38,597 nucleotides of DNA. Origin: Schoenoplectus triqueter (Eukaryota > Streptophyta > Magnoliopsida > Poales > Cyperaceae). Made by a program: the position numbers and the translations under genes. The notes beneath the pieces are model-generated. The model did no database searches. It had not been told where the DNA came from and saw only the letters and a program-made list of their open reading frames with translations. This document shows positions 32,145 to 38,597 of this stretch, one piece after another (the first letter of the stretch is position 1; each line of letters starts with the position of its first letter). The DNA is taken from the NCBI GenBank assembly GCA_964058805.1, contig CAXKVV010001025.1:1-38597 (forward strand), written 5' to 3'.

Positions 32145-33340
32145 ACCAATTGTGTTACTGAAAGACAAAAGGAATAATATATAAAAAAAAAGTCTGAAGT
32201 ATATTATTGTGATAATAATGCCTGGGGACTTCAATAAATGTTTGAAGAGATGACGGAGAAGATATTCAAAATTGAACATATGAAGAGGTTCAAAATTCAT
32301 CAAAATTGATCTTATAAGCTAAATACTTTTTTCGAACAAATTGTTTGCAAATAACAAACTTCTTGTATTTTTCGGCTAGGCAAGTCGCATGCGTATCATT
32401 TTTTTTTCTCTTTTTTGCCCTTTTATGAGTTTCATGTGTTGATATTTGATGGTATGTACCATGTGCTGTCAAATAATATTATCACACTTATCATATGCAT
32501 AATGCACCTGTGCAATCCAGCAGGTCAAATCCAGGCTCACCGATGTAGATTTTGAACGGTTTTCTACACGCTCCCAATTTGCACACGTTATAATTTTCCA
32601 GCCCACTCATCGCAAATTCATACACTACCTATCTCTAATTCTCAGAGACAAACACACATATATTGTGGAAATTAATTAATTAATTAATTAATTTTTCAAG
32701 AAACAAATATGAAAAATAATATATGCTATTGGGATCCCTATTTATTTAAAAAATAATAATTAATACCATGTTATCACTGCGCTCTTAAGTAACATAAAGT
32801 GAGCTTAGTTGAAACTTGCTGAAAGGCACATCTCATAAACAACAAATAATAACAGAAAGTTCCATTTGACTATTTCCGTGTCTCACTTTTTTAAACTCAG
32901 TCAGAGACACAGAAAGATATAATATCTTGTGTGTTTGCAAAAAATCGAAATATAGTATTAGTTCAAAAAAAAAATAGCCTGACAACTCAGTCGGGCCTTG
33001 AATGGTGGTCTCATATTTCGACATTATACTCACCTTAATTTCTTATTTTGTTGCCGGACTAGCAGTATTTTTGAAGTCTGGGGCGGACAGTTCATTTTAA
33101 TATAGACGGCTATGAACAAATCTAAATACAAATTTTGATATATAAGGATTTTATTTAATTAAGATCATTGATCAATGATCAGATGGTTCACAATAAAAAA
33201 ATTGTACTAGAGCTTTTAAACTCCGTAGGTGATGTGAGTTCTTGAAATCCGCCCCAATTGATCAGTTTTTTTTGTCTCACCATAATTTCAATTTAATTTT
33301 ATTTTTCTCATTAAAATAATTTCAACCAACAATTATATAT
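31640..33340. other. AT-rich intergenic spacer with (AT)n microsatellite
   Basis: No supported gene. A (TA)n run of about 32 bases lies at 32109-32142; the minus-strand frame 32082-32303 translates it as alternating Tyr-Ile. ATCCTAACAATAACTC occurs twice (about 31937 and 31961). Other short frames (32290-32472, 32833-33033) lack recognisable domains. Confidence 0.45.
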
Positions 33341-33347
33341 ATAGTCC

Positions 33348-33700
33348 GACTATAGTGCTTTGCAAAGTACAGAGGCGTTGTGTGTTTTGCGCTCTATTCT
33401 CAATCTAATCTTCATATCAAAATCTATTAGTAAACCAAAATTTATATTTTTTTAAATTTTTTGCTATTTTTTCTAGTGAGGAGAAAAATGACTTTATCTG
33501 AGAATTTTGGTTCATCCAAAAATGATGATTTCTCCCCTATCCAAAAAAATAGCAAATGAATTCTAAAAAATATAAAATTTGGTTTAATAATAGATTTGGA
33601 TATGGAAATTAGATTGAGCGGTTTGATCATTTCTGACTTAAAATTAATAATGAAACGCAAAACACACAACATTCTTGTGCTTTGCAAAGCACCATAACCT
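33348..33700. mobile_element. Foldback MITE (353 bp) with GTGCTTTGCAAAGCAC ends
   Basis: The left arm (33348-33485) and right arm (about 33535-33700) are inverted copies sharing GTGCTTTGCAAAG, GTTGTGTGTTTTGCG, CTCAATCTAAT, AAATCTATTA, TTTATATTTTTT and TTTGCTATTTTTT. Near each end is a 16-base palindrome: perfect at 33677-33692, one mismatched pair at 33355-33370. Its core is shared with the element at 14172-14490. AATTATATATATA flanks both sides but is simple sequence, so the true duplication is unresolved. Confidence 0.72.
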
Positions 33701-35520
33701 AATTATATATATATATATATATCTAATGAAGCAGGTAATAACAATAGGTATAATTGAAGCAGGTTTCGGTTCCTATCTTGCTATTTAGGTCCGGGACAAC
33801 TCCGGAGAAGGGGCTATCGTCGGTAAAAATGATATTTATTTTAATCAAAAGAGAAAAAGAAACATGCTTAAGAAGAATTAAGACTTTTGCAATGAATTGT
33901 TTTTCGTAATTAATTATCAGTAACTACAAAAAAAAAGGTTTGATGTTCGTTTAGATCTACATGGATGGAATTATTTTGGTAACTAAATGCATGTTTCATC
34001 ATTAATTAATTGAATGCTACAGAATAGCGAATGCATTTTTCACATACTTAATGAAATAGCAATTAATATCAATTCATTTGAAATTATATATATTTTTTTG
34101 AAGTAGCTAGCGATGGCCCGGCTAATTTGTCATTTGAAATTAAATGTAAACTTATTATGTGACTTGAATAAAATTCACAAATTTATATTTTAGTTACACG
34201 CATTGCTTTTCTCTAGACTATCGTTGATACAGTATATTTCAATTTTAGTTCTTATTTCTTCATGCATTTCCCATTTGATTTGGTATTCATCTTTTTTTTT
34301 TTCATACGATCTCTCGTAAGAATTAAATATGCATCTCTACTATCAAAGTTCTAAATATAGTTATCGTTGTATTCTCTTTTTGTAATTGTCTCTTTGAAAA
34401 TAATATTATTTATCTACACTACTAATTAAAATTTCTCGTATTATTCAACTCAACAGCGATTAGCAGCTTGTTATCGAATTCGACAACTCGGGAACAATAC
34501 AAAATATATATTTTTAATTAAATATAAAGATTAAGTCTTTCAGCTTTAAATATTGATAAGTTTTTCATTTTTTATCTATATCTTGACGTTGATTAAAATT
34601 CACATTCACTGTTGTGATGACATGCGATCTCAACCATCCATCGAAGTTCTGTACAAATATCCCAAAAGCTCTCCTAAAAAGCCACAACGTTATTCCAGTT
34701 GTTGGATCAAAAGGCTAGTTTTTAATAATGTAAAATTAATTGGATAATCATTCATAGATTTGGACCTTTAGTGTAAACTTTCAAGATCTATCCTTGTTTT
34801 GGTTACATAACAAATGTTGCGCAACTGAACTAATTAACCGAAAATGACGGTTCACCATTGTGAACATGCCATGTGGAGATGTATTTTGTGGGCTTTGACG
34901 TGGCACTATAATCAATCAAATCTAAATAACTGTCAAGTTGAGTTTGAGGATAATTGGATATATTCAAAATAGATATATCAAAATCAAAACGGATAAATGA
35001 ATTTGTCAACTGACGAGTGAGTTCTGGTGATATATTATTAACAAAAAATCAAGTCAGGCTATTAATTAAACCTTTTTAATCATGATAATAAAACTTCTGT
35101 ACTTTATATGGTTATGGTAACATTATTGATCTGATGGTTCGTGGCTATTACAAATGATGATTCTAACATTTGCTTTCTTTTAAGGAGCTCCACAATATAA
35201 TTATCAGTATTGTAAATGAATATCGTTTGTATACTGATTTTATATTTGGGGAGGGATCAATATTGACAATGGCTATTTTGTCAATTTTGACAATTGAGAT
35301 TAAAATAAGTTCGAAAATATTCTGAAAACAAAGAATTCAATTGATATATTATTGAACTTATAGATTGATAAGTATTTTAAATGTTATGTAATATAATTAC
35401 TTTTTGGTTGTCATTGAGAATCGTAAAATTAAAAACACTGTAAATTATATAAGATTTTTATAATTATTGATGAATTATCAAACAATAATTAAATTACATA
35501 AACTTTTTTTTTCTAATTTC
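33701..35520. other. AT-rich intergenic spacer
   Basis: About 1.8 kb with no supported gene. A 64-residue plus-strand frame (34553-34747) has no domain. Only homopolymer T and AT runs were noted. Confidence 0.4.
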
Positions 35521-35528
35521 ACCTTATT

Positions 35529-35650
35529 TTTATGCATGAACGATTGACCAAAAAACAAAACATCGTTTCAAACACGTTTCAAGTGTTGGGTAATTTTGCA
35601 TTCATGTTTAAAACGATGTTTTGTTTTTTGGTCAGTCATTCATGCATAAA
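35529..35650. repeat. Strong hairpin, about 48-base arms
   Basis: Arms 35529-35575 and 35603-35650 are inverted copies with few mismatches. A 23-base core (35546-35568 against 35611-35633) is exact, and TTTATGCATGAA pairs at the base. The loop is about 27 bases. It could be a small MITE or a small-RNA precursor-like foldback; no flanking duplication was found. The 83-residue plus-strand frame across it (35532-35783) is not supported as a gene. Confidence 0.7.
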
Positions 35651-35722
35651 TATAAACAGGTTCTCCTGGAAAATCACATTATTCCGTATATTTGGTCTGA
35701 ATCAAATGGTTGAGACTGCATA

Positions 35723-35823
35723 CAATAGAAAAAAAAACTTTTTCCCCTGCCCATCAAATATCCAAATATACAATAGAAAATAATATGAATGTATGCAGGG
35801 GAAAAAGTATTATTTTCTATTAT
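35723..35823. repeat. Inverted repeat, about 28-base arms
   Basis: Arms 35723-35751 (CAATAGAAAA then ACTTTTTCCCCTGC) and 35796-35823 (its inverse) enclose a loop of about 45 bases, which contains another CAATAGAAAATAATA word. A core of about 15 bases, ACTTTTTCCCCTGC plus neighbours, is exact. Confidence 0.65.
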
Positions 35824-35834
35824 TTTCATATAAT

Positions 35835-35876
35835 TTAAATTAAACATGCTTGAACTTTCATAATGATTATAAATAT
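35835..35876 (+). pseudogene. Inverted fragment of a copia polyprotein 3' end
   Basis: On the plus strand this reads like the last codons of a copia polyprotein (FKLNMLELS then stop) and is the inverse of the minus-strand copy at about 36281-36323, identical over most of some 36 bases. It is far too short to be functional. It shows that two oppositely oriented copies of the same copia 3' end meet here. Confidence 0.5.
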
Positions 35877-35879
35877 CAC

Positions 35880-36000
35880 GTGTTATATGTATCATGTTGT
35901 TAAACGTACGTGATTAACATATGAATAACTTTTACATCTAAACACACACATCTAACACGTTGAACATGAACACGTATGTCTAATATGTGTACACCACGTT
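35880..36000. repeat. Second copy of the ACACG-type interspersed repeat
   Basis: GTTAAACGTACGTGATTAAC, ATATGAATAACTTTTACAT and TCTAACACGTTGAACATGAA align with 29850-29950 at high similarity. Confidence 0.55.
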
Positions 36001-36290
36001 AGGGTCCAAAGAACTATTACAACGGCTTAGTGAGTCGTTGTAACTTTCGAGAACCGTTGTAACGGTTGATTGATGCTGAATGAACCGTTATTTAACAGTT
36101 GTTTGGGAATAAGATCAAGAAGTAAAAAAAATACAGACAGTTCAAACGATGAACTATTACATAAAGACTCATGAGCTGTTATAATGACTGAGGATAGAAA
36201 CACAAAATTGAAGTTTTAAAAAAAATTTGAAACTAATATAATTATTATGCTTTGAAACATATTTATGCATGCATGTTATGACTATAATCA

Positions 36291-36745
36291 TTATGAAAGT
36301 TCAAGCATGTTTAATTTAAATTTTAATTCACGATGTTGTTGTGTGCTTAGAGTCTTCATAAAGACATCGGCTATTCGATATTTTATATCAACATGCACAA
36401 GTTTAACATCACATCTTTCAATATGATCACAAATAAAATAATATCGTATTTTTATGTGCTTGGTCCTTGAATATAATATTGGGTTCTTTGAGATTATTAT
36501 AGCGATTGTGTTGTCACACATAATTGGTACATGATGGAAGCTTATATTATAGTTTTACAATAATTGTATCATTCATAAGATTTGAGTGCAATAACTTCTC
36601 ATAATAATATATTCGGTCTCAACGGCCACCGGGGTTTGCTTGTAGTTTGACCAATACACTAACAAACTTCTAAGGAATAGATATGTATCACTAAAACTCT
36701 TTCTATTAAGTCTATCACCGATAAAATTTACAATAATATAATCAA
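36291..36745 (-). pseudogene. Copia RNase H relic
   Basis: On the minus strand, 36291-36521 reads MCDNTIAIIISKNPILYSRT, KHIKIRYYFICDHIERCDVK and IADVFMKTLSTQQHRELKF, the typical C-terminal end of copia RNase H ('CDNxSAIxISKNP...HSRTKHIDIRxHFIRDHVE...IADIFTKPL'). Upstream, frameshifted pieces corresponding to the 'DRKSTSGxxxFLG', 'VSWSSxKQ' and 'AEAEY' region continue to about 36745 with changed residues, for example TEYI for AEYV. This is a different family from the 20.9-26.1 kb element by sequence. No ORF upstream or clear LTR pair remains. Confidence 0.75.
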
Positions 36746-36839
36746 TTAGATCAAGCTCAATTTATTTACCATACCATAATGTAGAATATAATGACTATTA
36801 ATGGTATTAACCAAGAACACAAGTTTGTTCAAGTCACAT

Positions 36840-37900
36840 TGGTAGTTGATTAGTATGATAACTTTCTAACTACAAAAATATAATAAGTGACTAAGAGAAA
36901 GATAATGCAAAAGTGCTAAAAAACTTAGTCGTCAAACAAGATGCACAAAAATATAAATATGCAATGAGAATCATTCAAACATTATTTGCTATAAAGAACA
37001 ATTAATCTAAAATAATAGACGGACAACTTTGAGAGAAATGATTTATAAATGATAATTAAAAGATAGAGCTAGGTAGCAAAATATAAGTACAAAAAAATCT
37101 AAAGAACACAAAAGTTTTAACGAAATTCGGTTATGAAAATCTACATCTCTGAGATCTCACTCCAAAAATGGAGTGCTAATATATTATCAAAAATTATTTT
37201 ATAATGAAACCTTAACTTCTTTACGATACAAGTATCATAAGACTAAGAGACATATTGAGCCTAATGCTCAAAGATGAGTAGAGCAATAAGAACTCAAAAT
37301 TACAAATAAGAATCTCTATAAAATTAGGTTTGATTCAAAAGTTTGGAAGTTTCTTGTGAGTGCTTGTAAGGAAAGAGTTTAGGTTCTCTTGTGTTCAGTT
37401 AGGAGTACTCAGAAAGATTAAGATTGTAAAGATTTGGGTAACATAATAATTCTGAAGCAAGCCCTTTTATAAAACACTAAACAGTTAGGAAGTTATAGTT
37501 TTTGCATAGTAAACTATTATAATGATTACTAAATCGTTATAATGCCTACGCAAAAATTATTAAGAATATCACTTGTAAGAACTCAAGAATCTTTTTAAAA
37601 CGTTATAATGAATATGATGAATCATTATAATGATTGAGAGAGATATTGGACGTTTTAGAGAAATATTACAATGATTTGACCATATTTGATTAAGCTCTGA
37701 CAAAGCACTTTTGTACAGAGACGTTATAACAGTTCAAGAAAGCATTATAACAGCTCAAGCCGTTTAATGTTTCCCAAACGTTATACAATGATGCTCTTTG
37801 ATATTTTTATGAGTTTTTTTGTCTTAGAAAATTTTGAGAGTAGTGTTATAAAATGTTATAACGACTTATAAAATGTTATAATATTTTTCTACGATAGAGA
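36840..37900. repeat. Probable LTR or internal remnant with GTTATAA-type motifs
   Basis: Contains 'aacgaaattcggttatgaaaatctacatc' followed by 'ccaaaaatggagtgc' (about 37119-37175), a pattern resembling the 'acgtggttcgg...ctacatccacgg' motif in plant retroelement LTRs. From 37480 to 37870 many GTTATAA/CATTATAA words recur (for example AACGTTATAA, GCATTATAACAGCTCAAG), similar to words read inversely at 36010-36190. It is likely part of the same decayed copia insertion as the RNase H relic. Boundaries cannot be set. Confidence 0.35.
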
Positions 37901-37904
37901 GTTT

Positions 37905-38390
37905 TTTCTTGCATATTTATATAAAAATTTGACCTTTTGAATAATACTTTTATATTTTAATCCTAGATCTTTATGAGACTTCTTTCAGCTATCTTCAACA
38001 ACATCCAACTTGATCATTTGATGAAGTCTTCATAGGATCCTACAAATATCTCAAATTTTTTTATTAAATTCAAATATATTTTGTAAAATAATAAAATTAA
38101 AGAAATTATTTAGTACAACCAGCCTAATTGGATGAACTTATTCAAAGCCTTCAAAATTTTAAGACTGCTAATTATCTATACTTAAACCTTTTATGGTCTT
38201 TTTAAGGGATATGTATATTCTATTATTCTTAACATAAAAATAAGTGTCATTATTTTAATTTGGAGCATTGAATTAAAATAGATGAACTAATTAAACTAAT
38301 AAGTTTTAAATTTTAGGAGTATTTTTGGATATATCTTATTCATTGGTTTAATATAATGATTCAAGTTGAAATAATAGAGTTATTTTTTAT
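37905..38390. other. AT-rich intergenic spacer
   Basis: No supported ORF, repeat or RNA feature. Confidence 0.4.
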
Positions 38391-38394
38391 TTGA

Positions 38395-38590
38395 AAAGAA
38401 ATCAGGTGACATGATTAAGTATGATATGATTGGCATGACGTACCTTAGTTGTGCTGATGTCGTGTTATAATGTATCGTGACACCTCTATCATTTTTAGAA
38501 ATGGTACGACACAACATAAAAAAACACACACACAATACGACATGAGACGACACAATATAACACAATACAAATTTAGAACACTAGTCCCAA
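38395..38590. repeat. Degenerate ACGACACAA-type repeat
   Basis: Repeated words ACGACACAACATAA, ACGACATGAGACGACACAA and TATAACACAATAC on the right, with inverse-type words (GATGTCGTGTTATAATG, TATCGTGACACC) on the left. Probably the edge of another repeat-filled non-autonomous element that continues past the window end. Confidence 0.35.
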
Positions 38591-38597
38591 ACGAAAG

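Noticed and set aside
33442..33687. Similar minus-strand peptides at 33442-33687 and 14198-14413 as a possible conserved small protein
   Set aside because: The shared KPNFIFF-type peptide comes from the shared foldback MITE core. The frames differ in length and are not conserved as reading frames outside that core.
1..38597. tRNA, rRNA or snRNA genes
   Set aside because: No cloverleaf with A/B boxes, rRNA signature or snRNA motif was spotted by eye on either strand; a covariance-model scan would be needed to exclude them fully.

Overview
This 38.6-kb window is AT-rich nuclear DNA from a flowering plant, probably a eudicot. It holds one intact plant gene of the DUF868 family. Nearly everything else is intergenic DNA built from transposable elements: Ty1/copia, Mutator-like (MULE), hAT-like, CACTA-like and TTG-tailed SINE/RTE remnants, plus foldback MITEs. 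No bacterial-type operon, CRISPR array, rRNA or tRNA gene was seen. The species cannot be named from the sequence.

Layout. 1-10.1 kb: AT-rich spacer with hAT-like elements (716-1136, 2820-3962, probably 4136-4328), a decayed CACTA-like segment (about 4.9-6.0 kb) and a degenerate GTGTTTATAT array (6.1-6.76 kb). 10161-11225 (minus): the intronless DUF868 gene, with a TATA box at 11318-11326. 11675-12133: a foldback MULE-type element with a perfect 9-bp target duplication and four symmetrically placed palindromes. 12.3-20.8 kb: degenerate repeats, several long-inverted-repeat MITEs, a hAT-like element (17779-18482) and a SINE/RTE 3' end. 20876-26128: an almost full-length but dead copia retrotransposon with both LTRs, primer-binding site, polypurine tract and a recognisable gag-protease-integrase-RT-RNase H order. 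A 368-bp foldback element with an exact 9-bp target duplication (22742-23109) is nested in it. 26738-28783: an internally deleted MULE with about 200-bp terminal inverted repeats, an exact 9-bp duplication and the N- and C-terminal remains of its transposase. 29.7-31.1 kb: an older interspersed repeat split by a 741-bp long-TIR element (30059-30799). 31.3-38.6 kb: two small TTG- or A-tailed retroposed fragments, another foldback MITE (33348-33700), two strong hairpins near 35.5-35.8 kb and a minus-strand copia RNase H relic (36.3-36.75 kb).

How it fits together. The region records repeated insertion, with Mutator-type 9-bp duplications at three sites exactly and a fourth with one mismatch. 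Several of the foldback elements carry near-perfect palindromes inside their arms. That is the most distinctive pattern here and the best candidate for something undescribed. The cellular gene has no partner genes in view; its only notable neighbour is the palindrome-bearing foldback element about 350 bp upstream of its TATA box. All family calls rest on reading motifs and repeats by eye, with no database search.
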